64,000 nucleotides of DNA from RUG695 sp050943135 (GTDB taxonomy: Bacteria > Planctomycetota > Planctomycetia > Pirellulales > Thermoguttaceae). The notes beneath the pieces were generated by a model. It made no database searches. It saw only the letters and a list, made by a program, of their open reading frames with translations, and was not told where the DNA came from. The position numbers and the translations under genes are program-made. Shown piece by piece: positions 1-9,189 of the stretch (position 1 is the stretch's first letter; every line of letters begins with the position of its first letter). The stretch is from assembly GCA_050943135.1 (NCBI GenBank), contig JBMNOP010000002.1:62001-126000 (forward strand), in the 5' to 3' direction.

Positions 1-1
1 C

Positions 2-1333
2 ATCTCGGGATGGCTTGCAGGCAACGCGGGAGTCGATAATCGTTTGGAATTGGCCCTTTCAATGATCCGGCTTCGTGCCAAAATCAAAGACTATCTTCGG
101 GAAACATCGGAGAAGAAACGGCAGGAGATCATCGAGGAGATCAGGGCCGAAGAGGCCTCGACTCCGCTCGACACCCCTGCGCGGATTCTCCGCTATATCC
201 AACCACCCCTTGAGACCGAACAGATAGATCCCTCTCTCAATGGTTTCTACCAAATCGAAACTCCGTCGTTCGTCGAAGGGAGACATTTTCGCTACCTGGT
301 TCAGCTTCCTCCGGAATATGATCCGAACCGGAAGTACCCGACGATTGTTACCCTGCATAGTGAGCGGACTACCCCGGAAATCCAGATAGACTGGTGGGCC
401 GGTCCCTGGAAAGAAAAGAAATCGAAGGACGGCACCGTCATAAAAGAACGATTCGGTCAGGGAACCCGATTTGGTTACATTGTAATCGCCCCCCGCTGGG
501 CAGAAGGAGAAAACACCTACCACGGTACCGCGGCCGAAACGGGAGCTGTTCTGTACGCCCTGCGTGACGCAGCCCGCCGCTTTTCGATTGATACGGACCG
601 TGTTTTTCTGAGCGGTCACTCTGCCGGCGGCGATATGGCATGGGACCTGGGTCTGTCGCATCCCGACCTTTGGGCCGGAATCATTCCAATCTGCGGCAAA
701 GCGACCCGCTACCCCTACTATCTCCGCAAGAACGCTAGGTTCGTCTCGATCTATGCGGTCTATGGGGAACTCGACGGTGGAAAATCAACGTTGAGTAAAG
801 GGGTTCTCGACCCGGCGATGAACCAAACCCATCCGTTTGATACGACGTGTGTTGTCTTCCGCGGCCGAGGAAACGAATCGTTTTCAGACGAATTAATCCG
901 TCTCTTTGAATGGATGAATTCACGTTCACGCAATTTCTTTCCGAAAGAAAAGATGAAGCTCTATTCCATGCGTCCCTGGGACTACTATTTTTGGATAGCG
1001 GAACTCGGCGATTTCCCTGAAAAAGGGATGGTCCTTCCGATGGACTGGTCAACGGGAAAACTTCCGGCCAGGTACTCTCCGGCAAAGACAGATTTCCTTC
1101 ACATCGGCGAAAACAAGATCAAGATCGTCTCATCGGCCGAATCGTGTACGGTTTTCTTGGCTCCGGAAATCGTAAACTTTGACCAGAGGATTGAGGTGAC
1201 CTTTAACGGTAAACGGCTCTCGCCTCCCAATGGTATTGTCACGCCGAGCCTTGATGTTCTCTTGGACGACGCACGCACTCGGGCCGACCGCCAACACCCG
1301 TTCTGGGCCCGTCTCGACAGCCGAAAGAAATGA
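2..1333 (+). CDS. Alpha/beta hydrolase, 3' part (runs off left edge)
   Basis: The reading frame is open to the first base of the window, so the protein starts upstream and only its C-terminal ~443 residues are here; the in-frame TTG at 44 is not a convincing start. A nucleophile elbow GHSAGG is encoded at 614-631 with the serine codon at 620-622, preceded by a strand ending in DTDRVFLS and followed by an acyl-hydrolase-like segment (LSHPDLWAGIIPICG). This is the pattern of serine esterases and peptidases with the alpha/beta fold. The acid and histidine of the triad cannot be placed with confidence. The last ~70 residues look like a small beta-rich C-terminal domain. The substrate is unknown; large planctomycete esterase-like proteins often act outside the cytoplasm. 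No operon partner is visible: the next gene lies 369 bases away. Confidence 0.75.
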   Translation: MSGWLAGNAGVDNRLELALSMIRLRAKIKDYLRETSEKKRQEIIEEIRAEEASTPLDTPARILRYIQPPLETEQIDPSLNGFYQIETPSFVEGRHFRYLVQLPPEYDPNRKYPTIVTLHSERTTPEIQIDWWAGPWKEKKSKDGTVIKERFGQGTRFGYIVIAPRWAEGENTYHGTAAETGAVLYALRDAARRFSIDTDRVFLSGHSAGGDMAWDLGLSHPDLWAGIIPICGKATRYPYYLRKNARFVSIYAVYGELDGGKSTLSKGVLDPAMNQTHPFDTTCVVFRGRGNESFSDELIRLFEWMNSRSRNFFPKEKMKLYSMRPWDYYFWIAELGDFPEKGMVLPMDWSTGKLPARYSPAKTDFLHIGENKIKIVSSAESCTVFLAPEIVNFDQRIEVTFNGKRLSPPNGIVTPSLDVLLDDARTRADRQHPFWARLDSRKK

Positions 1334-1367
1334 GATCTCCATTGATTTCACTTTTGGGGATATATAG

Positions 1368-1521
1368 AATTTAAAAAGAAAAGAGACTATTAAAAAGGAT
1401 AAGAAAGATAAGAAAGTAAAGGTATTATGGTAAAGTTTTTGATGTTGACATTGATGGTAAAATACCTATAATCTGGTTTGATGGAAAAGATGAAAACAAT
1501 GTAGAGGTTATTGTTTTTTGA
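1368..1521 (+). pseudogene. AT-rich remnant of a lost gene's 3' end
   Basis: The gap 1334-1702 is much richer in A+T than its neighbours. From 1423 to 1521 one frame reads a protein-like stretch (YYGKVFDVDIDGKIPIIWF, then a short acidic part) ending in TGA. Just before it, a second frame (1368-1409) reads a lysine-rich stretch, so a single frameshift near 1410-1423 would join the two. The composition and the -VDIDGK- pattern look coding, but I recognise no family. It is best read as the decayed tail of a transferred gene. The rest of the gap holds a 9-bp inverted repeat (AAGGTTTAT/ATAAACCTT) and nothing else I can name. Confidence 0.4.
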
Positions 1522-1702
1522 TAAGACAGAAGGTTTATTGGCCTTGAACGCATTTCGTTAAATAAATAAAATAAACCTTGTTGGGAGTTTGTCCGATAAG
1601 GTATTCTAGGGAAGTTTGTAAACGAGGGGAATTTATTTCGGTCAATCATCTCTTTGATGCTCGAAGAAAAAACATCTAACGGAACAACACGAAGGAAAGA
1701 CG

Positions 1703-2284
1703 ATGGCAGTTAAGACTGTGTTTACTACCGGGGAAGCAGCGAAGATTTGCAAGGTTAGTCAGCAAACGATTATCCGCTGCTTTGATTCCGGTCAGCTGAA
1801 AGGATTCAGAGTCCCGGGGAGCCGGTTTCGGAGAATTCCAAGAGACCAACTCTTTGCTTTTATGAGAAACAACGGGATTCCGACCGACGCTCTTGAAAGC
1901 GGAAAACGAAAAATTCTCGTCGTCGACGACGATCGCGACCTGGTGGAACTTATCGTCGACGTTCTCGAACGAGATGGTCGTTTTGAAACCCGTTCGGTCA
2001 ATAACGGGTTTGACGCTGGCATGATGGTTAAAGAATATCGCCCCGACCTGATTATTCTCGACGTGATGCTCCAGGATATCAACGGCAAAGATGTCTGTGT
2101 ACGTGTCCGGAACGACTCCTCACTCGAAGAGGTTAAAATCATTTGCATCTCCGGTATGGTCGAAGAAGACAAAATCAAGGAACTCAAGGCCGCCGGGGCC
2201 AATGTTTTCCTCGGAAAACCGTTCGATATGGATACACTCATCGAAAAGATCTGCTCCCTGCTTGAAATCGAATCATTTGTCTGA
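1703..2284 (+). CDS. Response regulator with N-terminal MerR/excisionase-type HTH
   Basis: The 193-residue protein has a DNA-binding domain at about residues 5-55 (TGEAAKICKVSQQTIIRCF followed by a wing, the pattern of BldC/excisionase-like helix-turn-helix proteins). A CheY-like receiver domain fills about 69-190. The receiver has the acidic pocket D75-D77, the likely phosphorylation site D120, S150 in the Thr/Ser position and K172, so it looks functional. The domain order, DNA-binding first, is the reverse of the OmpR/NarL arrangement and is familiar from planctomycetes. A Shine-Dalgarno-like GAAGGAAAG precedes the ATG. The histidine kinase 55 bases downstream on the same strand is the obvious partner. 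Target genes are not known. Confidence 0.85.
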   Translation: MAVKTVFTTGEAAKICKVSQQTIIRCFDSGQLKGFRVPGSRFRRIPRDQLFAFMRNNGIPTDALESGKRKILVVDDDRDLVELIVDVLERDGRFETRSVNNGFDAGMMVKEYRPDLIILDVMLQDINGKDVCVRVRNDSSLEEVKIICISGMVEEDKIKELKAAGANVFLGKPFDMDTLIEKICSLLEIESFV

Positions 2285-2339
2285 TCGATGAAAAACCGGT
2301 TTAGTCACACCAGCGCAATTCAATGAACCAGGTGATCCG

Positions 2340-3026
2340 ATGTCTGAACCGAACGAGTCTCTTATGGCAGCACTGGCGGACTTTGCCGCCGGTGCTGGTC
2401 ATGAAATCAACAACCCGCTGGCGATAATCAGCGGACAAGCGCAGATTCTCCTCGAAAAAACCCGATCTCCCGAAGAACACCGCAGACTCGCGGCAATCAT
2501 CGCTCAGACAAAACGTGCTTATGAGATGATTGCCGATCTCCGGCTTTTCGCCTGCCCGCCTGATCCGTGCGAATCAACTTTTGACCTGCGCACTTTTCTC
2601 GATGAACTGACATCCGATTATGAGAGCCTCGACGCGGAATACCCTCTGACCGTTCAAATCGAGTGGAAAATGACCAATCCCCCCGGAAACGTCCATGGTG
2701 ACCGCCAGATGCTTCGGATGGTTTTCGATGCGCTTCTACAAAACGCTTTCGAGGCGTCCGATGATAAGAAAGCGCAAGTTAAAGTTTCCGTGGGATTTAT
2801 CGATACTTCAGCTCCACATTGGCAAATCACCGTAAGTGATAACGGACCGGGAATAACCCCTGAGATGCGTGATCGGATCTTCTTCCCCTACTGCTCTGGA
2901 CGAGATGCCGGACGGGGACTCGGTTTCGGGCTTCCGCGCAGCTGGGCACTGATGAAGAAGATGGGAGGAAGCCTGAGGCTGGAGGAGTGCGGGTTTGTTG
3001 TAACACTACCGGCCAGGCGAGAATAA
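2340..3026 (+). CDS. Soluble sensor histidine kinase, short form
   Basis: The 228-residue kinase core has no membrane segment and no room for a sensor domain. The H-box (GHEINNPLAIISGQAQILLE, phosphorylated His at residue 21) sits almost at the N-terminus. A HATPase_c domain follows with the N-box (ALLQNAFEAS), the G1 box (DNGPGI) and the G2 region (GRGLGFGLPRSWALM). It should phosphorylate the response regulator encoded immediately upstream (1703-2284), with which it forms a two-gene operon. Because it lacks an input domain, the signal probably arrives through a partner protein. The spacing and strand support co-transcription. The call of a functional kinase is firm; the stimulus is unknown. 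Confidence 0.85.
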   Translation: MSEPNESLMAALADFAAGAGHEINNPLAIISGQAQILLEKTRSPEEHRRLAAIIAQTKRAYEMIADLRLFACPPDPCESTFDLRTFLDELTSDYESLDAEYPLTVQIEWKMTNPPGNVHGDRQMLRMVFDALLQNAFEASDDKKAQVKVSVGFIDTSAPHWQITVSDNGPGITPEMRDRIFFPYCSGRDAGRGLGFGLPRSWALMKKMGGSLRLEECGFVVTLPARRE

Positions 3027-3225
3027 AAACGGTTTTGAACGCTAAGAGAGGTCTTGTTTCAACCGAAAAACCAACCTCCTGACGGGCATCGATGTTCACA
3101 GACTTTTCCTAAGCTATAATCCCGGATCGGATTTAACAGAATAGTGTCAAAAATCTTTTTTCGCGGATAAAAAGCGCTGGACAACGCATAAAACGCCCCA
3201 TGCCTCCTGTTTTTGGAAATACCGC

Positions 3226-6200
3226 TCAGGGCCAGACTTTGAACCAGTTTTCGATTAACCACTCTAGGTCGTCATCATCGATGTATCCGTTACCGGTAAT
3301 ATCGCAGTCTTCATTCCAGGCGGTATCACCTGGACCCGTATGCCAAGCATCGAGCAGAAGTGCCCAATCGCCGGTCGAGATTACACCGTCCTTATCAATA
3401 TCAGGAGAGTGAGACCAAAGGCGGGAATAGGAAGGAATGTTAATCGTTCGGATTTTCTCGTCGTCGATCGGAGCCAAATCCTTGGTTCTGACATAATAGA
3501 ACCCACAAACAAACGGAGAAATCGGATCGGTAACTCCCGTAACGGTAAATGAAGGAGTCATTTCGAACGAGACATCAAGCGTTACGACAAAACGGGCAAG
3601 AAGCCAAGCATTTTCGCCATTGGTGATCGGTTGAATCAATGTCCAGTCGAGCGAAGGAGAGAAGAGCCACGCAACCTGGACTGCCTTGACATAGTTTTGG
3701 GCCTGATCGTAGTACTGGAACTCGCTTAGCGTGTATTTCCCGGCATAGATATCTTCAACGTTCAGTGAAAAAATCTGATCAGAGGCATAATCGAGCTGGA
3801 ACTGAATACTCGAAACGAAATTGCCGTTCGCTCCTTTGTCGGTGACCCAGACTTCAAGATAGAACGTCTCATTGTTAATGACAGCCTCACGTGTTGAAGT
3901 CGGAATGGAATTTTCGGAAAGATAGTAAAATGTTCCGAAGTTTTTCACTCCGGTATTCAGAATGTGAATGTTTTCGGTCGGTTGTGAAACCGCTGCCAGT
4001 ATAATAGAAACTTGCGAATCTTCTTCATCAGCGGCGGAAGACCGAAACGACGGAACGGCCAAGGAGTTCTCTTCAACGAGAGCCTCCATCTCTCCCTGCG
4101 GAAGAACCGCCGCACCCGGAGGATTCACGAAATCGTCGTCATCGACCGACTTAAGCCAGTTGATACTAAGATAAGAGAAATCACCCGGACCGACAAACCC
4201 GTCGCGGTCAATATCACATCTTGCATCCCATCCATCACTCCCCTCGGAGGTAAACCAATGAGAAGAAAGGAAAGCATAGTCCCCCGGTCCGATAAATCCA
4301 TCACCGTCGAGATCGACCGGAGAACTGTTTTTAATAATGGAGGCGGTAAGCATCTCCTGTTCGGGAGCGACGTAGTTTAAAGCCGAAGAACCACTAATCT
4401 GATAGGATACCGTTACATCGTGGGTGCCGATTGATGCGCTCGAAAATTGACCGGTGGCGATCACGGTAACGGCATCATCGGGAACAAGACCTCTGATCTC
4501 TCCAAGATTGACTGTCGCTTCGGTTGTCCCGTCATAAACTTTATCGTCGACGGTACTACCGACAACCATCAAGGCTTTCTTGTATATAGAGGCTGTCGTA
4601 GAGACCGAAGAGGACGAAATTGTGTAATTGGACGAATCTGATCCTGTGAGCAAATAGCCTTCGAACGTAACCTTTTTATTTGTTCCCGCGACGCATGTGT
4701 CGAAAAGAAAACTGCCGCCCAAAAGAGTTACGTCATCGCCATCGACTACGCCCGATAAGGTAGAAGTCCCTACGGCGGTTAATGTACCGTCGTACACCTT
4801 GCTGTCAGCGGAAACAGACACGTCTACTAACCGTTTCGAGATCGTTACTGTTCCGGTCTGAACCTGAGTCCCGAAGCCCGGACGCGTCACAGAGACATAA
4901 ACCGTATAGCTGCCAACATCGGTATATGAAAGCGGACTTTCCTGGTAGGTGGTGCCGTCGGTGCTGTACAGAATCGTATCCCCTTCGAGAACTCCGTCGA
5001 TCGAGATCGAATGAGCATCGCCATCATAAGAACCATTGTAGTCGGTGATCGTCAGGAAATCTTCCGGAACTGTGGGGGCGAACTCATAGGCTCCCATGTC
5101 AATCGTCGAGTTAACAATTCGGATACCGCCGTTCAGGTCATAATCAAGATTGTCGCCATAGGGGTCCAATGCGTAGGAATTCTTCCCCTGGTCGATCGCC
5201 TGAGCACCGGAAACCAAAGTGTAGTCTAATGAAGAAGGGTCGGTAAAGAGAGGGATGGAAGAATCGTAAACCACAGTACCGACACTCGCGATCCAGGAAG
5301 TATAGGACGAGAGGGTGTAATAGGCCCGCTCGGCACTTGTGCTAAACTTACCGATGTCGTTGCCAGATGTTCCGGCATAGTTTGTGGCAACGATCGCATT
5401 GTAAAGTTCGAGTGTCGCACCGGCCCCATCGTTGTAGATCCCTCCGCCGGAAGCTCCGGCATAGTTATCCGCAACTGTGGTATTATAAAGAAAGAGGTCC
5501 TCCGAGTTATAAATCGCCCCGCCGTAGTAGTTATTTGCACTGTTCTGAGCGACCAGCGAGTTCGAAAGAACAATCTCACCGCTTCCGTTACCGAGCGCAC
5601 CCCCCTTCTCTTCGGCGACATTCTCGGTGAACAGGCAGTTTGTCGCATAAATACCGCCATTGTAGTTCCAGACGGCAGCGCCGTTGGTCGCCTCGTTGAA
5701 GTAGAAGAAACAGTCGAAAAAATAGGCTGTTCCTTCCGAATTGTAGATCGCCCCGCCAACCATCCCGGCATAATTCTCGTACAGGAAACAATTCACCAGA
5801 TTCAGTTCCGCATAATTCAGGATTGCACCCCCGGCGTTCCCTTTGCCTTTTGTCAAAGAAACATTCACGAGGGTCAGTAGAGCATTGTTACAGAAAATAC
5901 GTGCGGAATTCCCATGGATGATGATTCCCCGACTCAATGAAGAGGCATCAATCGTCACATTAGAGCCGATGGTGATCTGACCGTTTACCATGGTAATCGT
6001 CTTACCGTTTAAACTTGCGTTAAATGTCACGATCCCGCCGGCTCCGGCGTATGATATTGCCTCTCGCAAAGAAATGAGACCGTCGGTCGAATCAACAACG
6101 TCAGAAATGGTTGTTACGACCGAAGAGGGGGTCTCGGTCGTAGGAAACGGTTCCGCACCGAGGAGAGGCGAGGCTGCAAGAAGTACTCTCGTTTCGAGTG

Positions 6201-6306
6201 ATTCGACACATAAGGATGCGCATCTCACGAGACCGGTCCGCCGGTTTCCGAGGGTCGGAACGTAAAGATGTTCTTTCCAAAAACGATGAATTCTGTTTCT
6301 TATCAT
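3226..6306 (-). CDS. Giant secreted beta-helix/YDG/dockerin protein (LEPR-XLL)
   Basis: This 1026-residue protein starts with a basic N-terminus and the motif CVESLETRVLLAAS (residues ~32-46), the planctomycete LEPR-XLL export signature. Residues ~60-400 look like a right-handed beta-helix of the choice-of-anchor-Q kind (SLREAI near the start, many glycine/asparagine-rich turns). A MBG-like repeat and two YDG repeats (KVYDGT) fill ~410-660. A dockerin pair lies at ~664-725 with EF loops DLDGDGFIGPGD and DIDRDGFVGPGD. A ~183-residue module at ~778-960 is shared with the protein at 30658-33933. A second dockerin pair ends the protein (DIDKDGVISTGD; DITGNGYIDDDD). It probably acts on the cell surface or in a calcium-dependent complex. 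No enzyme motif is visible; glycan binding or lyase activity of the helix is possible but unproven. Confidence 0.8.
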   Translation of the reverse strand: MIRNRIHRFWKEHLYVPTLGNRRTGLVRCASLCVESLETRVLLAASPLLGAEPFPTTETPSSVVTTISDVVDSTDGLISLREAISYAGAGGIVTFNASLNGKTITMVNGQITIGSNVTIDASSLSRGIIIHGNSARIFCNNALLTLVNVSLTKGKGNAGGAILNYAELNLVNCFLYENYAGMVGGAIYNSEGTAYFFDCFFYFNEATNGAAVWNYNGGIYATNCLFTENVAEEKGGALGNGSGEIVLSNSLVAQNSANNYYGGAIYNSEDLFLYNTTVADNYAGASGGGIYNDGAGATLELYNAIVATNYAGTSGNDIGKFSTSAERAYYTLSSYTSWIASVGTVVYDSSIPLFTDPSSLDYTLVSGAQAIDQGKNSYALDPYGDNLDYDLNGGIRIVNSTIDMGAYEFAPTVPEDFLTITDYNGSYDGDAHSISIDGVLEGDTILYSTDGTTYQESPLSYTDVGSYTVYVSVTRPGFGTQVQTGTVTISKRLVDVSVSADSKVYDGTLTAVGTSTLSGVVDGDDVTLLGGSFLFDTCVAGTNKKVTFEGYLLTGSDSSNYTISSSSVSTTASIYKKALMVVGSTVDDKVYDGTTEATVNLGEIRGLVPDDAVTVIATGQFSSASIGTHDVTVSYQISGSSALNYVAPEQEMLTASIIKNSSPVDLDGDGFIGPGDYAFLSSHWFTSEGSDGWDARCDIDRDGFVGPGDFSYLSINWLKSVDDDDFVNPPGAAVLPQGEMEALVEENSLAVPSFRSSAADEEDSQVSIILAAVSQPTENIHILNTGVKNFGTFYYLSENSIPTSTREAVINNETFYLEVWVTDKGANGNFVSSIQFQLDYASDQIFSLNVEDIYAGKYTLSEFQYYDQAQNYVKAVQVAWLFSPSLDWTLIQPITNGENAWLLARFVVTLDVSFEMTPSFTVTGVTDPISPFVCGFYYVRTKDLAPIDDEKIRTINIPSYSRLWSHSPDIDKDGVISTGDWALLLDAWHTGPGDTAWNEDCDITGNGYIDDDDLEWLIENWFKVWP

Positions 6307-6466
6307 GACTTACCTAAAATAAAACAAAAATCGTATCATTCTCACTCAGGCACAACACGGTAAAAACGCCCTTTTTGATAATCGATCGATAGGTTAGAAT
6401 AAACCGTCGTGATATAAATTATACATAAAAGACCCAGTTTTACTCCCCCCAGAGGAAGAAAAATCG

Positions 6467-7226
6467 ATGCGCACTGAAGTAAGCTCTCCCACGATTTGGA
6501 AAATCAAGGGGAAAGTTTTTCAGCTTGGCCCCTCTCCCCGCCGGATGAGAATCATCGATGTAACGCCCGATTCCTTTTCAGACGGTGGTCGGCTGGCGTT
6601 GTCGGGACGACATACCGAACCATTCCGTGTCGGTTTGGATACCGTGATACAACGAGGACTGGCACTCATTCGTGACGGTGCGGATATTATCAACATCGGT
6701 GGGGAAAGTACGAGACCGGGTTCAGAACCGGTTTCTGCCAAGGAACAGATCAATCGAACCGAGCAGGCTATCCGACTGCTGGCGGCTGAGACCGACCGGC
6801 CGATTTCTATCGACACAACCAGTGCCGAGGTCGCCGACCGAGCCCTGACTACCGGGGCTGCAATTGTTAACGATCTATCCGGAACGCTCTTTGACCCGGA
6901 GATCAGCGTAGCCGTTCGTAAGCATAGGGCAGGAATCTGTATCGGACATATTCAAAGAATTCCCGTCAACATGAGGAAGAACCCCCTTTATGAAAATGCC
7001 GTTAAACGAGGTTGCTCTTTTTTTGAGCCAAACGAGGGACAAACTGATTCAGTCGGGAATCGCACCGAAAGCCATCGTCATCGATCCGGGAATCGGATTC
7101 GGGAAGACGACTGCCCATAACATGGAAATCCTTTCCGAACTTGACCTCCTGCATAAGATCGCCCATAACCGTTCAGCTGCCACTGACCCAAATTTTCCCG
7201 AATTCTTTGGCTTTGACCGTAACTAA
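6467..7226 (+). pseudogene. folP: Dihydropteroate synthase, frameshifted and truncated
   Basis: The first frame (from ATG 6467) encodes DHPS N-terminal landmarks: VTPDSFSDGG, a GGESTRPGSE motif and SIDTT. Near 7004-7006 the frame breaks. The following frame carries the rest of the homology (NEVALFLSQTRDKLI, then IDPGIGFGKT at about 7080-7115). One extra A in the run at 7004-7006 explains the shift. The second frame stops at 7224-7226, before the SRK and RVHDV parts that close the barrel and bind phosphate. The usual Asn of NVTPDSF is Asp here (IIDVTPDSF), and the MHM.G.P segment is degraded to GHIQRIP. Even if the frameshift were a sequencing error, the missing C-terminus argues for a dead gene. 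The DHPS reaction (pterin plus pABA in folate synthesis) must be supplied elsewhere. Confidence 0.85.
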
Positions 7227-7239
7227 GATAGAACCAAAC

Positions 7240-8958
7240 ATGGCACGTTTCAAACCTTTTCTGATCACCTTGGCGTCGGTAGTCATTTTCTATCTGTCAC
7301 TGCCTCCTGTCAATTTGGCCTATTTATGTTTTATCCCTCCGATCTTCTGGGTCTTCCTCATTAGGGGAGAATTTCACTCTTGCCACCCTCAGAAAACAAT
7401 CCCATCCGGACGGCTGGCAAAACTCAAGGCGCGACTTTCCGCATTTTTCCGGTCGTTTTATGGACAAATTTTTGTTGCCGAGCTTCTTTTCTGGGGTTTG
7501 TCCATCTCTTGGCTCCCATCACCCCACCCGGCAATCTGGGCGGGGTGGGCACCTCTTAGCATGTTGATGGCGTTCTATTTTCTTATTTATATCGAAACGG
7601 CACGTCGTTTTGTCCGGCGGTGGCATATGCCTCTCATCCTGGCCTCGCCTCTGGCCTGGGTAGGAATGGAATGGCTTCGAAAACATATTCTGACAGGGTT
7701 TACATTCTGCTCGCTGGAACAAGCTCTTTATCTTCGGCCGGTAATGATCCAAACTGCAGCGTGGGGAGGAGACTATTTCGTTGGCGCACTCATTCTCCTT
7801 ATCGGTACAGCTTGGGGAATCGGGATCGAATCACTGACCTCTGATCCCCGTCATTGGAAGAAGTCCGTTTTCTCCCTCACCGGAGGTTTTCTCCTCCTGG
7901 GGGGAATGGTCGGGTACGGTTTCTATGCTGTTAATAAAATCGACCGCCTCTGTACCGAATCTCGATCGGGCCCCAAACCGCCGATAAAAATTGCTTTGCT
8001 TCAAGACTCAACCTACTACCACTTCCCGATTCCTACCGAGACCAACCAACAAATTCATCTGCACTACACCGCTCTTTCGGAAGAAGCCGCTAAAACAAAA
8101 CCGGACCTGATCGTCTGGCCCGAGGGAACCTATGCCGATCCTTACTTTGTCTTTGAACCGGGAGCAAAAATTCCCTCCCCTAAGGGGATGCCCCCCTTGA
8201 CACCAGAAGAAACGGAAAAGGTGATTGCAAAGGTCGAATCGTATCAGCAAGAACAATTCGATGATCTGCTCGAAAAACTCGGCACACCGGTAATTTTTGG
8301 ACTTATCTCGACCGTCTACGGACCTGAACGCACGCACACCTATAATTCGGCTCTCTATCTTGCCGCAGACGAGCCCAGTCTGCGCTATGACAAGCGGTCA
8401 CGAGTCCTTTTCGGCGAGTATATCCCTTTTATGGAATATCTTCCGGAAAGCTTTCCTCTCAAGACTCTTTGCGAACCGATCTCGGCTGGCAATAACCTGG
8501 GACTGATTCCGGTTGGTTCCCACTATAAAGTGCTGATTTCCATCTGTTTTGAGAGTTGCAGTGCCCATTTTATCCGTTCACAGCTCGATGAGCTGAGGAG
8601 GAAAGAAGAGCCGGTCGACCCCGATTTCCTGATCAATATATCAAGTGACGCGTGGTTCTTCGGGAACGCAGAGAATGAATTTCACGATTCATCGTATACG
8701 TTCCGAGCCGTCGAGACGCGAAAATATTATCTTGTGGCCTCACACGGTGGTGTCTCACTCGGGATCACCCCGGCCGGGAAAATTTTTACCCAGGGGACCA
8801 AGGGGGGAAGAGAGGTTGTTTCGGCTGAGTTCACCCCGGTACATATCCGTCCGTTCCTCGACGGGAAAGGACTTTGGATGAGTGTTTTCTGCGCCTGGCT
8901 GACGGTATTCGCCTACCTGCCGATATCCCGCCTCCGGAACAAGGACTTTCAAGCGTGA
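7240..8958 (+). CDS. lnt: Apolipoprotein N-acyltransferase
   Basis: This inner-membrane enzyme adds the third acyl chain to the N-terminal cysteine of lipoproteins. The 572-residue product has several hydrophobic segments in its first ~230 residues and a CN-hydrolase domain after that. The catalytic triad is recognisable: Glu in DLIVWPEGTYADP, Lys in YDKRSRVLFGEYIP and Cys in LISICFESCS. The ATG at 7240 is preferred over upstream in-frame codons because the protein then begins directly with the first membrane helix and starts 13 bases after the folP remnant ends. A last hydrophobic segment closes the protein, as in other Lnt proteins. Its presence implies a diderm lipoprotein pathway. The domain call is strong. 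Confidence 0.9.
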   Translation: MARFKPFLITLASVVIFYLSLPPVNLAYLCFIPPIFWVFLIRGEFHSCHPQKTIPSGRLAKLKARLSAFFRSFYGQIFVAELLFWGLSISWLPSPHPAIWAGWAPLSMLMAFYFLIYIETARRFVRRWHMPLILASPLAWVGMEWLRKHILTGFTFCSLEQALYLRPVMIQTAAWGGDYFVGALILLIGTAWGIGIESLTSDPRHWKKSVFSLTGGFLLLGGMVGYGFYAVNKIDRLCTESRSGPKPPIKIALLQDSTYYHFPIPTETNQQIHLHYTALSEEAAKTKPDLIVWPEGTYADPYFVFEPGAKIPSPKGMPPLTPEETEKVIAKVESYQQEQFDDLLEKLGTPVIFGLISTVYGPERTHTYNSALYLAADEPSLRYDKRSRVLFGEYIPFMEYLPESFPLKTLCEPISAGNNLGLIPVGSHYKVLISICFESCSAHFIRSQLDELRRKEEPVDPDFLINISSDAWFFGNAENEFHDSSYTFRAVETRKYYLVASHGGVSLGITPAGKIFTQGTKGGREVVSAEFTPVHIRPFLDGKGLWMSVFCAWLTVFAYLPISRLRNKDFQA

Positions 8959-9054
8959 CAGTCACCATGCTAAAAAGATACCTTATCACTCCAAGGGTTG
9001 AGGTGGTCCCGTTTTCCCGGACAGTAAACAGGGTTGTATCGCAGAGCATCTTGC

Positions 9055-9088
9055 CCTTGATTTATCCCCCGCGGGGGATAAATCAAGG
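9055..9088. repeat. Perfect 34-bp palindrome
   Basis: The arms 9055-9071 and 9072-9088 are exact reverse complements with no spacer (17 bp each, centre CCCCCGCGGGGG). No T-run follows on either strand, so it is not a classic intrinsic terminator. It lies between a sequence resembling an IS3 terminal repeat and the 3' end of the transposase remnant. It could be part of the IS, a small repeated palindrome or a protein-binding site. Confidence 0.85.
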
Positions 9089-9189
9089 AGGAAAAACGGA
9101 TCCCATCCCCCCATATCATTCTTGCTTCCTCCCCCAGGTCAAGCTCTTTGCGAACCCTTCTTTTCGGCCGCAGATGAACCAAAAAAGAG

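Noticed and set aside
3115..3120. Perfect TATAAT on the plus strand
   Set aside because: No -35 box at a fitting distance and no plus-strand gene follows; the next gene is on the minus strand and ends here.
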